A DNA stretch of 64,000 nucleotides. It comes from Bifidobacterium saguinibicoloris (GTDB lineage: Bacteria > Actinomycetota > Actinomycetes > Actinomycetales > Bifidobacteriaceae). Of this stretch, positions 45,052 through 55,481 are shown piece after piece; the stretch's first letter is position 1, and every line of letters starts with the position of its first letter. Made by a program: the position numbers and the translations under genes. Below the pieces are notes generated by a model. The model was given only the letters and a program-made list of their open reading frames with translations. It had not been told where the DNA came from and did no database searches. The stretch lies in contig NZ_JAHBBF010000002.1 of assembly GCF_019331725.1 (NCBI RefSeq), forward strand, positions 1 to 64,000, written 5' to 3'.

Positions 45052-47757
45052 ATGACGGATCCGACGGACACCACGACGCAAGGTGCCTCCACCGGCGAAG
45101 GCAAGACCCACATGCGCCCCGTCTCCGTGCGCGTGCGCAACGGGGAGCAGGGCAAGGCCATCAGCCGCAACCTGTGGGGCATCTTCCTCGAGGACATCAA
45201 CTACGCGGTGGACGGCGGCCTCAACGCCGAACTCGTCCAGAACGGCGCCTTCGAGTACGACCGGGCCGACGACCCGCACTGGTCGTCCCTGAGCTGCTGG
45301 ACCATCGGACACGAGGGACCGGGAAGCCGCGACGTCTCCATCCGCACCGACACGCCGGTGGCCGAGGAGAACCCCCACCATCTCGCCGTGCGTCTGGAAT
45401 CCGGCGTCACCACGCTCGCCAACCGCGGCTTCGACGGCATGGTCCTCCACGCCGGGCGGCGCTACCGCCTCTCCCTCTGGGCGCGCGCGGACGGATGCGC
45501 CGCCACGCTCGAGGCGGATCTCGTCGACTGCGACGTGCCGACGGTCCGTCAGGACGCGCGGGACGCCGACGCGCACGACACGAACGCCGACGAACACGAC
45601 GGACACGACGCCACGACCGACGTCGTCGCCCACGCCGCCACCGTCGTCGGAGACCGTGACGGCCGCACGGCCGCGACCGACGGGACCGCGACGGGTGACG
45701 CGGACGGCGCACGCGCCGCACACGGCGCGTGGACGCGCGTCGAACTGGACCTCGTCGCCGCGAGGGACGTCACGAACGGCGCGCTGCGCCTGACGGTCCG
45801 CAACGCCGCAACCACGCAGGACGCAGGCGGCGCGGAACGGCCGTCGGCGGACACCGTGCCGATCGTCCCCGCGCCCACGGAACCCGCCGATCGCGCCACG
45901 ACCAACGCGCCCACCGCACCCGCCACGCTGCGTCTCGACTGGGTGTCGCTGAGACCGTGCGGCGAGGACGGCGAACCGCTCCTCTTCCGCCCTGACCTCC
46001 TCGAAGCGCTCAAGGACCTTTCCCCGCGCTTCATGCGCTTCCCCGGCGGCTGCATCACCCACGGGCTCGGCACCGGCAACATGTACCGGTGGAAGCGCAC
46101 CATCGGGCAGGTGGAGCATCGTCCGCACCAGTTCAACCTGTGGGGCTACCACCAGTCGTTCACCATCGGATTCCACGAATACTTCCTCCTGTGCGAGGCC
46201 ATCGGCGCCGAACCCGTGCCGATCCTGCCCGTCGGCGTGTCCTGCCAGAACACGCCCGGCGGCGTCACCACCGTGCCGATGGAGGAGATGCAGGACATCG
46301 TGGACGACGCGCTCGACCTCATCGAATACGCGAACGGCCCCGCGGACAGCCCCTGGGGCGCCCGCCGCGCCGCGGCCGGACACCCGGAGCCGTTCGGACT
46401 CACCCATCTGGGCCTCGGCAACGAGGACTCCATCACCGCGGCGTTCAAGGAACGGTTCGCGCTCGTCGCCGACGCGGTGAAACGCCGGTATCCGGACGTC
46501 ACCGTCATCGGCACCGTGGGCCCCGTGCCCGCCGGCCCCGACTACGACGCCGGCTGGGCGTTCGCCCGCGAGCGCCACGTGGACATGGTGGACGAGCACG
46601 CCTACAAGTCGCCGCAATGGTGGTTCTCCCACCTCGACCACTACGACGGGCGCGACGGCGCGGACGCCGACGGCTCCCCCACGCCGCGCATCTACCTGGG
46701 CGAATACGGGTCGTGGTCGAACATGCAGTTGAGCGCCCTGTCCGAGGCGGCCGTCATGACCTCCCTCGAACGCAACGGCGACGTGGTGCGCATGGCCTCC
46801 TACGCGCCGCTGTTCGGCCGCGTCGGGCACACGCAATGGCATCCGGACCTCATCTACTTCGACGGCGGGCGCGTCATGCGCACCGCCAGCTATTGGGTGC
46901 AGCGCATGTTCGCCCGCACCGCCTGCACGCGCACGCTCGACGTCGCGCTCGCCGACGCGCCGCGCCTCACCCCGGCGCCACGCGACCGCACCGGCCTGCG
47001 GTTCGCCGTCACCGGCTCCGACGCCGTGTCCGTCGGCGACATCCGCATCGCCGCGGTCGGACCGGACGGCCGCGGGCGCAACGTCGCCGCACCGGACGTC
47101 GTCGTCGGCGAAGGCACGCCGACGGTCGACACCGGACTCGACGTCACGGCGGACGACTACCGCATCGCGTTCACCGTGCGCCGTCTCACCGGACAGGACG
47201 GCATGACCGTCGACTTCGGCGCGTTGGACGGCCGCGACCACTTCCGGTGGGCGTTCGGCGACTGGGGCAACAAGTACATGATCCTCAAACGCGTGGGCGA
47301 CGGCATCGCCGACGAGGCCGTCCCCGCCGTGGAAGGCGGCGTCCAGGCGGGCGAGACCTACCGCGTGGAATTCGCGGTGGAACGGCAGGGCGCGCACGTC
47401 ACCGTACGCGTGAACGGCCGACTCGTCCACGAGTACCGCGATTCCAGCGAGGAGACGCGGTTCGTGGCGGCCGCCGGACGCGATGAGACGCACGGCGAGA
47501 CCGTCGTGCGTCTCGTCAACGCCACGCCGGACGCGCACGACGTCGCGTTGGCGTTCGACGCGCCCCTCGACGGGAAGGCGACGGCCACGGTCACGACGCT
47601 CGCCGCACCATGGGACGCGGGACGCCCGTTCGAGGAGTCGCCCGCGCAGCCGACGACGCGACGCGTCGACGCGGCGACGTTGGGACGGACCACGGTGCCG
47701 CCGTTCTCCCTGACCGTCATCGCCGTGCCGGACGCGACGACGGCGCGGCGCGCCTGA
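45052..47757 (+). CDS. Intracellular alpha-L-arabinofuranosidase (GH51)
   Basis: Releases terminal L-arabinose from imported arabino-oligosaccharides (901 aa, no signal peptide). The family start is GKAISRNLWGIFLEDINYAVDGG; the acid/base Glu is about 458 in GLGNEDS and the nucleophile Glu about 551 in YLGEYGSW; PGGCITHGLGTGNMY and the CMQ-like PILPVGVSCQNTPGG loops surround the site. Two inserts make it longer than usual: Asp/Ala/His-rich low-complexity regions (about 165-225 and 260-290) in the N-terminal domain and a lectin-like segment (about 700-820) in the C-terminal domain. ATG 45052 has AAGGA upstream. It feeds the araBDA products. Confidence 0.92.
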   Translation: MTDPTDTTTQGASTGEGKTHMRPVSVRVRNGEQGKAISRNLWGIFLEDINYAVDGGLNAELVQNGAFEYDRADDPHWSSLSCWTIGHEGPGSRDVSIRTDTPVAEENPHHLAVRLESGVTTLANRGFDGMVLHAGRRYRLSLWARADGCAATLEADLVDCDVPTVRQDARDADAHDTNADEHDGHDATTDVVAHAATVVGDRDGRTAATDGTATGDADGARAAHGAWTRVELDLVAARDVTNGALRLTVRNAATTQDAGGAERPSADTVPIVPAPTEPADRATTNAPTAPATLRLDWVSLRPCGEDGEPLLFRPDLLEALKDLSPRFMRFPGGCITHGLGTGNMYRWKRTIGQVEHRPHQFNLWGYHQSFTIGFHEYFLLCEAIGAEPVPILPVGVSCQNTPGGVTTVPMEEMQDIVDDALDLIEYANGPADSPWGARRAAAGHPEPFGLTHLGLGNEDSITAAFKERFALVADAVKRRYPDVTVIGTVGPVPAGPDYDAGWAFARERHVDMVDEHAYKSPQWWFSHLDHYDGRDGADADGSPTPRIYLGEYGSWSNMQLSALSEAAVMTSLERNGDVVRMASYAPLFGRVGHTQWHPDLIYFDGGRVMRTASYWVQRMFARTACTRTLDVALADAPRLTPAPRDRTGLRFAVTGSDAVSVGDIRIAAVGPDGRGRNVAAPDVVVGEGTPTVDTGLDVTADDYRIAFTVRRLTGQDGMTVDFGALDGRDHFRWAFGDWGNKYMILKRVGDGIADEAVPAVEGGVQAGETYRVEFAVERQGAHVTVRVNGRLVHEYRDSSEETRFVAAAGRDETHGETVVRLVNATPDAHDVALAFDAPLDGKATATVTTLAAPWDAGRPFEESPAQPTTRRVDAATLGRTTVPPFSLTVIAVPDATTARRA

Positions 47758-47813
47758 CCGCCATCCCCGTATCGTCTCCATATGCTGGAACCAGTCGAAA
47801 GCGAGAACACCCA

Positions 47814-48863
47814 ATGGTCACCATGAAGGATGTGGGACGCGAGGCCGGAGTATCGGCCATGACCGTGTCCAACGTGCTGCGGGGCAACGACAACGTCTCC
47901 CCCGCCACCGCGCAACGCGTGCGCGAGGCCGCGGACAAGCTCCACTACAAGCTCAACACCACGAGCCTGTCCGCGCGCAGCCTGCGCGTGAACACGAGCC
48001 GCAAGGCGGACCGGTACGGCACCATCGGCCTCGCGATCTACGAGCTCGACCGCCCCTACCCCTCGCAGCTCGCCTCGCTCATCTCGCAGGCGGCGGAGGC
48101 GCGCGGCTACCAGACCGTCGTGCAGGAGACGCGCATCAACGAACGCAACGAGCGTTCCATCATCCAACGCATGTCCAACCAGTTCTGCGACGGACTCATC
48201 TTCAGCTCCAGCCGGCTGACCGTCCAAGAGATCGAACAGCTCTCCAACCACCGGCCCACCGTGCTGCTCGACGACGACCGCCCGCAGCAGGACATCGACA
48301 CCATCCTCACCCCCTGCGAGGTCGGCGCGTACGACGCCATCCGGTACCTGTACGGCAGGGGGTACCGGCGCATCGGCATCATCGGCGGCGACAGCGCCGA
48401 ATGGGAGTCCGAAACGGCTCTGCTCGCCAACCACGACGTGCGCCACCGCCGTCTGCTCGGATGCCGGCGCGCGTTCGACGAGCTGGGCGTACCGCGCGAG
48501 ACTGTCCGGCTCGTCGACTGCGAATGGAACGAGACCGCCGCGCGCGAGGCCATGCACCGCAACGAGATGGCCGTGCGCGAATGCGACGCTCTGTTCTGTA
48601 TGACGGACACCATCGCGTTCGGCACCATCAGGGGCCTGAAGGACCTGGGGATCGGCGTGCCCGAGGATGTGGCGGTGATGGGGTTCGACGGCATCGCGAT
48701 GGGCGAAATCACCGTGCCCTCGCTCACCACCGTAGCGGTGGACATCGGCGAGGTGGCACGGCGGGCCATAGACCTGCTCATCCGGCGCATCGTCAACGAG
48801 CCCGGGCTGGCACGCCAACGCGTGATCGTGGGGCATCGCATCGAACGGCGCGAATCGGCGTGA
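47814..48863 (+). CDS. LacI-family regulator of the GH51 gene
   Basis: Repressor (349 aa) with helix-turn-helix TMKDVGREAGVSAMTVSNVL (about 3-22), hinge sequence LSARSLRVNTSRK and a sugar-binding core including AVMGFDGIAMGEITVPSLTTV. The ATG at 47814 has only a weak ribosome site (GAAAGCGAG). It lies 56 bp after the GH51 gene on the same strand and is probably co-transcribed. The TATCGATA operators before GH51 (44798-44837) are the likely sites, giving autoregulation; this is inferred. Confidence 0.9.
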   Translation: MVTMKDVGREAGVSAMTVSNVLRGNDNVSPATAQRVREAADKLHYKLNTTSLSARSLRVNTSRKADRYGTIGLAIYELDRPYPSQLASLISQAAEARGYQTVVQETRINERNERSIIQRMSNQFCDGLIFSSSRLTVQEIEQLSNHRPTVLLDDDRPQQDIDTILTPCEVGAYDAIRYLYGRGYRRIGIIGGDSAEWESETALLANHDVRHRRLLGCRRAFDELGVPRETVRLVDCEWNETAAREAMHRNEMAVRECDALFCMTDTIAFGTIRGLKDLGIGVPEDVAVMGFDGIAMGEITVPSLTTVAVDIGEVARRAIDLLIRRIVNEPGLARQRVIVGHRIERRESA

Positions 48864-48992
48864 ATCGGACGGGACGGCGTGAAACGGACAGGAACGACCT
48901 GAAACGGACGGACGCGCCGACCGCACGCGATCGTCCGCCGGTTGTCCGATCGCGACACGTCCGATCGCGACGTGACCTGCCCGGAAACGACA

Positions 48993-49026
48993 GGAGCCCG
49001 GCACCATGAACGGTGCCGGGCTCCTT
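48993..49026. terminator. Terminator between lacI and pgi
   Basis: Perfect 14-bp arms AGGAGCCCGGCACC (48993-49006) and GGTGCCGGGCTCCT (49013-49026) around ATGAAC. It lies between the convergent lacI and pgi 3' ends. A second hairpin, GTGAATGGTC (49098-49107) with GACCATTCAC (49112-49121), is nearer pgi. Confidence 0.85.
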
Positions 49027-49140
49027 GCCTACCCGAGGCTCACGGCCCTACGGCCGGACGGCCGCAGGAACCATGATGGTCTCTCAGAACTCGCGACGTG
49101 AATGGTCGCCAGACCATTCACCAGACAACACAGCTGCGGT

Positions 49141-49177
49141 CGCAAGAACCGTGAGTTCGGACCGCAGCCTGCGGAGG

Positions 49178-49198
<21 letters not shown>
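49141..49198 (-). terminator. Long hairpin overlapping the pgi stop codon
   Basis: CGCAAGAACCGTGAGTTC (49141-49158) is the inverted copy of the last coding bases of pgi, GAACTCGCGGTTCTTGCG (49181-49198), with one mismatch. An inner stem (GACCGCA / TGCGG.GGTC) fills the loop, and the stop codon lies at 49178-49180. The hairpin would form only after the ribosome leaves the end of the message. Confidence 0.7.
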
Positions 49199-50878
<1,680 letters not shown>

Positions 50879-51138
50879 GGATTCCATTCCTTTCATCATC
50901 GATGGAAACGGCGCATGTTCCCGGCCGGGGCCCGTCGCGTGCGCCACTCCGTATCACCCAACAAGATACTCACAAAAGGGGACACAACAAAACAAAAAGA
51001 ACACGCGGCTACGGGACGGCAACGTAACGGCGTCGCGCCGGCGACGGCACGGTGAACACGGCCGTCGGGCATCGGAAGACACGGGCGTGGCGCATGCGAC
51101 ACGCACCGCATCCGCACACGCGACACGCATGCCGCACG

Positions 51139-51203
51139 CCGCACATCGCATGCGACACACACCGCACATCGCATGCGACACACACACCGCACATCGCACG
51201 CGC
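51139..51203. repeat. 23-25-bp tandem repeats upstream of tRNA-Thr
   Basis: CCGCACATCGCATGCGACAC starts at 51139 and 51162 and again, degenerate, at 51187, in a wider CA/CG-rich zone from about 51060. Each unit contains the palindrome GCATGC. The zone has no coding features and ends about 20 bp before the tRNA promoter. Confidence 0.75.
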
Positions 51204-51225
51204 GACACGGCGACGACACCGCGGG

Positions 51226-51254
51226 TTGCGTTTGACGACACCTGCCCCTATACT
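51226..51254 (+). promoter_or_regulatory. Promoter of tRNA-Thr
   Basis: TTGCGT (51226-51231), a 17-bp spacer and TATACT (51249-51254) give a good sigma-70-type promoter 42 bp before the tRNA. Confidence 0.7.
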
Positions 51255-51296
51255 CTTTCTCTTGTGCATGGGTAGCGTATGCTTCCCAAGCGCAAA

Positions 51297-51372
51297 GCCA
51301 CTTTAGCTCAGTCGGTAGAGCGGCTCACTCGTAATGAGCAGGTCGTCAGTTCGATTCTGACAAGTGGCTCCA
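51297..51372 (+). tRNA. tRNA-Thr (anticodon CGT)
   Basis: Cloverleaf of 76 nt. The acceptor arms GCCACTT and AAGTGGC pair perfectly; anticodon stem CTCAC... with loop reading CGT; T-arm GTTCGATTC; discriminator T and an encoded CCA end. It decodes ACG threonine codons, frequent in this GC-rich genome. Confidence 0.95.
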
Positions 51373-51375
51373 CCA

Positions 51376-51406
51376 CCCCGGACGGCAACGTCCGGGGTTT
51401 TGTTTT
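51376..51406 (+). terminator. Terminator of tRNA-Thr
   Basis: CCCCGGACG (51376-51384), GCAA loop, CGTCCGGGG (51389-51397), followed by TTTTGTTTT. A textbook intrinsic terminator directly after the tRNA. Confidence 0.92.
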
Positions 51407-51458
51407 CCGGGACGATGCGGCCGGTTCTCGCAGCCGGCTGGTAGATTGTCCCCTGTTC

Positions 51459-51539
51459 GCGCGAGTGGCGTAATGGTAGCCGCGCAGGATTTAGGTTCCT
51501 GTGTCTTCGGACGTGTGGGTTCGAGTCCCATCTCGCGCA
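51459..51539 (+). tRNA. tRNA-Leu (anticodon TAG)
   Basis: An 81-nt class II tRNA. Acceptor arms GCGCGAG and CTCGCGC pair; anticodon stem CAGGA/TCCTG encloses TTTAGGT giving TAG; a long variable arm (TGTCTTCGGACG) is typical of leucine tRNAs; T-arm GGTTCGAGTCC. CCA is not encoded. Confidence 0.94.
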
Positions 51540-51575
51540 CTTCCGCTCCGGAACGGCAGCTCCGGGGAACACCCT

Positions 51576-51608
51576 CCGTCCCGTCCGGATCAGCGCCGGA
51601 CGGGACGG
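51576..51608 (+). terminator. Terminator of tRNA-Leu
   Basis: Perfect 13-bp arms CCGTCCCGTCCGG (51576-51588) and CCGGACGGGACGG (51596-51608) with loop ATCAGCG, 36 bp after the tRNA and 86 bp before the permease gene. Confidence 0.75.
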
Positions 51609-51694
51609 GCAGGGCGGTGAGGCCCCGCGGAAACCCCACGGCATCAGAGACACCAAAGAAGAGAAGAAGAGCCCACAAGCGGAAGAGGGATCCC

Positions 51695-52696
51695 ATGACC
51701 GCGCTGCTCAAACCGATCGCGTTCCTGCTCATCATCGCCGCCGCATACCTGGTCAAACGCGCCGGACTATTCCGCCCACGCGACTATCGCGTCATGCAGG
51801 TCGTCGTCTTCGACTTCACGCTGCCGGCCTCGATCATCGTCTCGTTCGCCACGAACCCGCATCACCTGAGCATGCTGCTCATCTCGCTGGTCGCGATCGT
51901 GTTCGGCCTGCTGCCGCTGTTGCTCGTCTACGCGGCCACACGCCACAGGCCCGTGGCGGACCGCGCGTTCCTCATGCTCAACTGCTCCGGGTTCAACATC
52001 GGCAACTTCTGCTTCCCGGTGATCCAGGCGTTCATGGGCCCCTCCGCGCTCGTCACCGCCGCGATGTTCGACATCGGCAATTCGGTGGTCGTCACAGCCG
52101 GGTCGAACGTGATGACCACGTCGCTGCTCCACATCGACATGAACAGGACGCTTGCCGAACAGCACGCCGGCTCCGCGCCGACGATGCCGTACACGAGGCC
52201 GACCGACCGGGACGCCCGCCGGCTCGCCCGCCGCGCGAAGGTCAGGCAGGTGCTCAAGGGCTTCCTCACGTCCGTCCCGTTCGACATCTACCTGCTGATG
52301 ATCGTCGTGATGGTGTTCTCCATCCGAATTCCCTCGTTCATCCCCACGCTGCTGCAGCCGCTGGCCGACGCGAACTCGTTCTGCTCGGTGTTCATGGTGG
52401 GCATGCTCATGGACCTGCCCAAGACCCGCAAAGACGTCACGGACGTGCTTGAGGTGCTTGGCTGGAGGCTGCCGCTCGGCTTCCTGTTCGCGGCGTTCTG
52501 CTGGTTCGTGCTGCCGTTCGACGTGGGCGTCAGGAAGGCGGCGGTCATGCTGTCGCTCGCGCCGTCCGCCGTGTTCTCCACGCTGTTCACCGACCGCGTG
52601 CTCGGCAACGCGAAGCTCGCCGGGTTCACGCTGTCGGTCACGGCGATCATCGCGATTGCGCTGATGACCGCCGTCAACATGCTGATTCCGGCGTGA
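51695..52696 (+). CDS. AEC-family (auxin efflux carrier-like) transporter
   Basis: Membrane transporter of 333 aa, predicted about ten helices. The N-terminal half has FDFTLPASIIVSF and FLMLNCSGFNIGNFCFPVIQAF, matching the conserved AEC Asn/Gly region; a polar loop (residues about 155-195, RPTDRDARRLARRAKVRQV) divides the two halves. Family members carry malate or other organic acids, but specificity cannot be seen. ATG 51695 follows GGAAGAGGG. It stands alone after the tRNAs and is convergent with rdgB. Confidence 0.85.
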   Translation: MTALLKPIAFLLIIAAAYLVKRAGLFRPRDYRVMQVVVFDFTLPASIIVSFATNPHHLSMLLISLVAIVFGLLPLLLVYAATRHRPVADRAFLMLNCSGFNIGNFCFPVIQAFMGPSALVTAAMFDIGNSVVVTAGSNVMTTSLLHIDMNRTLAEQHAGSAPTMPYTRPTDRDARRLARRAKVRQVLKGFLTSVPFDIYLLMIVVMVFSIRIPSFIPTLLQPLADANSFCSVFMVGMLMDLPKTRKDVTDVLEVLGWRLPLGFLFAAFCWFVLPFDVGVRKAAVMLSLAPSAVFSTLFTDRVLGNAKLAGFTLSVTAIIAIALMTAVNMLIPA

Positions 52697-52738
52697 TTCC
52701 GGCGTAGGACCTCGTAGGACGGGGCGGTTCCGGCCGGC

Positions 52739-53461
52739 TCAGCGCAGCAGCGCCTCGATGGCCGGCACCAGCGCCTTCAGCGCCTTGCCGCGATGGGAGA
52801 TCGCGTTCTTCTCCGCAGGGGTCATTTCGGCGCTCGTCAGCGGCTCGCCCTCATGGTCCGGGTCGTCACTGGTGCGGCCGGGCTGGTCGTCCGGCACGAA
52901 GATCGGATCGTAGCCGAAGCCGTGTTCGCCGCGTTCCTTCCGGATGATGCGGCCGGGCATCTCCCCCACCTCGACCGTTTCGGAGACGATGACGTGGTGC
53001 GCGGCGACCGCCGAACCTTCGCCCGCGGCCAGCGCCGCTCCCGTGGTGGCGTCCACGTCGTCGCCGGGCACGACGAGCGCGGCGGCGCAGCGGAAGCGCG
53101 CGGTGCGCTTGTCGTCCGGGATGTCCTCGATCTGGGCGAGCAGCAGCGCGTTGTTGGCTTTGTCATGCCCGTGCGCGCCGGCCCAGCGGGCGGATAGGAT
53201 GCCGGGGGCGGCGCCCATCACGTCCACGATGAGGCCGGAGTCGTCGGCGATGGCCGGCAGCCCGGTGCGCCGGGCCACGTCGCGCGCCTTCAGGAGCGCG
53301 TTCTCCTGGAAGGTGACGCCGGTCTCGACCGGGTCGGGCAGGTGCAGCGAACCGGCGGAGACAAGCTCCACCCGCGCGGCGTCGGCGCCGAGGTCCTGTT
53401 CGAGGATGCGGCGGATCTCGACGAGCTTGCCTTCGTTATGCGTGGCGACCACGAGTTTCAT
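52739..53461 (-). CDS. rdgB: XTP/dITP diphosphatase (RdgB/HAM1)
   Basis: Hydrolyses non-canonical purine triphosphates such as ITP and XTP (240 aa). Family motifs: ATHNEGKLVEIRRIL at the N-terminus, PAIADDSGLIVDVMGAAPG, SARWAG, and GFGYDPIFVPDDQPG, HRGKALKAL near the C-terminus. A long insert (DDVDATTGAALAAGEGSAVAAHH, about 137-160) makes it larger than the usual ~200 residues. ATG 53461 is supported by AAAGGAA. It is downstream of rph, an order seen widely. Confidence 0.93.
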   Translation of the reverse strand: MKLVVATHNEGKLVEIRRILEQDLGADAARVELVSAGSLHLPDPVETGVTFQENALLKARDVARRTGLPAIADDSGLIVDVMGAAPGILSARWAGAHGHDKANNALLLAQIEDIPDDKRTARFRCAAALVVPGDDVDATTGAALAAGEGSAVAAHHVIVSETVEVGEMPGRIIRKERGEHGFGYDPIFVPDDQPGRTSDDPDHEGEPLTSAEMTPAEKNAISHRGKALKALVPAIEALLR

Positions 53462-53533
53462 GGGGGTTCCTTTCATCAGGCGCTTGCGTAGGTCATATCA
53501 GGCTTCCGTTGGAAACCAGCGTGCATCTCGCCA

Positions 53534-53576
53534 GTGTCCTTCCCTTGGAAACAAGCCGTTTTCAAGGGAAGGACAC
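53534..53576 (-). terminator. Terminator between rph and rdgB
   Basis: Perfect 14-bp arms GTGTCCTTCCCTTG (53534-53547) and CAAGGGAAGGACAC (53563-53576), 65 bp past the rph stop. Confidence 0.8.
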
Positions 53577-53641
53577 AACGGATAAGACGACATGATTCCC
53601 AACGAAAGTCGATAACCGCCTACGGAATGACGGAAACTGTC

Positions 53642-54406
53642 TCAGTCGAGGGCGAGCGCGGCGCGCTGGGCGGCCTGCAGCTCCTTGTTGCCCTTTTCGG
53701 CGAGGTCGAGCAGCGTGCCCAGTTCGGCGCGGTTGAACGGACGGTGTTCGGCGGTGCCCTGGATCTCGATGAACGTGCCGGAGCCGGTCATCGCGACGTT
53801 CATGTCGGTCATGGCCTGGCTGTCCTCCACGTACGGCAGGTCGAGCATCGGCGTGCCGCTGATGACGCCGACGGACACGGCGGACACGTAGTCCTTGATG
53901 ACCTTGTCGGCGGACTTGATGTGGTGGTTGCGTTCGGCCCAGCGGACCGCGTCGACGAGCGCGACGAACGCGCCGGTCACGGACGCGGTGCGCGTGCCGC
54001 CGTCGGCCTGGAGTACGTCGCAGTCGAGCTGGATCTGGTTCTCGCCGAGGGCCTTCATGTCGATGACGCCCCTGAGGCACCGTCCGATGAGTCGGCTGAT
54101 CTCGTGCGTGCGGCCGCCGATCTTGCCCTTGACGGATTCGCGGTCGGTGCGCTCCTTGGTGGCGCGCGGCAGCATCGCGTATTCGGCGGTGACCCAGCCC
54201 AGTCCGGAGTCCTTGCGCCAGCGGGGCACGGTGGGCGTGAACGTGGCGGTGCACATCACGCGCGTGTTGCCGCATTCGATGAGCACGGAGCCTTCCGGGG
54301 CGTCCGTGAAGTGACGGGTGATGCGGACCGGGCGCAGCTCGTCCACCTTGCGTCCGTCCTGACGCGTGATGGAACGATCGCCGAGCATATCTGTGATTTC
54401 AACCAT
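53642..54406 (-). CDS. rph: Ribonuclease PH
   Basis: Phosphorolytic 3'-5' exoribonuclease that trims tRNA 3' ends (254 aa). Motifs: [24 protein letters not shown], the [14 protein letters not shown] stretch, [25 protein letters not shown] and [25 protein letters not shown]. The start at 54406 fits the family N-terminus, though the ribosome site is weak. Probably expressed with rdgB as in many actinobacteria. Confidence 0.95.
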   Translation of the reverse strand: MVEITDMLGDRSITRQDGRKVDELRPVRITRHFTDAPEGSVLIECGNTRVMCTATFTPTVPRWRKDSGLGWVTAEYAMLPRATKERTDRESVKGKIGGRTHEISRLIGRCLRGVIDMKALGENQIQLDCDVLQADGGTRTASVTGAFVALVDAVRWAERNHHIKSADKVIKDYVSAVSVGVISGTPMLDLPYVEDSQAMTDMNVAMTGSGTFIEIQGTAEHRPFNRAELGTLLDLAEKGNKELQAAQRAALALD

Positions 54407-54510
54407 ACGGCCCAGCTTACGCCCTGTCGTCGGCCGCGTCGGACGAACGGCGAAGGACCATCCAGCCCGGAACCAGCCGGAACCGACCGGAACCGGCTGA
54501 GCATAATACC

Positions 54511-54615
54511 GGCCGAAACCCCCGTTCTCGGCTATCTACAGCACCGAATACCCGTTTCGGCACCCCTTTTCCGTCCATTCGACGCTGTAAATCCACGAAT
54601 CCGGGTGTTTGAGCC
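54511..54615 (+). repeat. 105-bp inverted-repeat element, copy C
   Basis: The left end GGCCGAAACCCCCG pairs with the right end (GGGTGTTTGAGCC). The inner words CTACAGCACCGAATACCCG and GACGCTGTAAAT match copies A and B in order and orientation. It ends 14 bp before the 3' end of the Pr6Pr-like gene (54629). Confidence 0.85.
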
Positions 54616-54628
54616 GATGTAGTGCAGC

Positions 54629-55255
54629 TCAGCCGACGAGCGGTTTGGCCGGCAGGATTCTGTCGATGAGGAACGTCACGAGCCCGATGCCGAGGAACGC
54701 GAGCGCCAGCTGGAAGCAGTTGATGCCGAACTGGATCAGGCCGAGCGCCTTGAGGTCGATGAACGCGTACGGGTACGGGTTGCCGCCGGCCGCCGGCCCC
54801 GCCGTGGGCCACAGGGCCGCGCGGATGACCACGAACGCCAGGTAGACCGGGAAGTACGCGAGCCACGAGAACATGTAGTGCCAGGGGAACCTGCGGTGCG
54901 GATCGAACAGGAGGAAGTCGGCGACGGCGAGGATCGGCGCCACCCGGTGCAGCCACGTGTTCGTCATGAGGCCCAGCACGGCGGGCACGTAGGCGGGATC
55001 GTCGGGCGGCATCATGACGAACGCCACGGCGGCGGTGATGACGGCGTACACCGTCACGCATCCTTTGAGCCAGGCCGGCGGCTGGATGCCCTTGAGGATG
55101 GTGGCCGCGCCGGACCACAGCATGACGAAGCCGAGCGCGAATCCCGCCTGGAACGTGAAGTAGGTCCAGTATTCGGGCTTGGACCACGCCTCGTACGTAC
55201 CCATGAAGCACATGGCGGCGATGGCAAGCCGGAACAATCCCACGATGAATCTCAT
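54629..55255 (-). CDS. Pr6Pr-family integral membrane protein
   Basis: Polytopic membrane protein (208 aa) with about six helices, including FRLAIAAMCFMGTYEAW and the conserved core NTWLHRVAPILAVADFLLFDP, WHYMFSWLAYFPVYLAFVVIR. These match Pr6Pr, a family of unknown function widespread in lactic-acid and bifid bacteria. ATG 55255 has a GGGGAG just upstream; an upstream open frame exists but looks non-coding. The 226-bp gap to pncB holds short CCGGTTCCCGGTTTTCGC-type near-repeats (near 55278 and 55389). Confidence 0.8.
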   Translation of the reverse strand: MRFIVGLFRLAIAAMCFMGTYEAWSKPEYWTYFTFQAGFALGFVMLWSGAATILKGIQPPAWLKGCVTVYAVITAAVAFVMMPPDDPAYVPAVLGLMTNTWLHRVAPILAVADFLLFDPHRRFPWHYMFSWLAYFPVYLAFVVIRAALWPTAGPAAGGNPYPYAFIDLKALGLIQFGINCFQLALAFLGIGLVTFLIDRILPAKPLVG

Positions 55256-55481
55256 GGCTCCCCAGTGTACGCAGTTCCCGGTTTCCGCGCCCGGAATATC
55301 GGGAACCGGAACCGCACGGAACCACACATCCGCGTCAATCGGAATCGGCGTCGTTCCGGGCTTCGCGTTGTTCATATGCACGGGCTTCCGGTTCCCGGTT
55401 TTCGCATCCTGGAAATCGTGAACCGGAGTAGGCTGGTACCCAGCGAAAATCACGGGCGGCAAACCCTGCTAAGGAGCGAAC

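Noticed and set aside
51266..51520. Small open frames across the tRNA genes
   Set aside because: They coincide with clear tRNA cloverleaves and terminators and have no ribosome sites.
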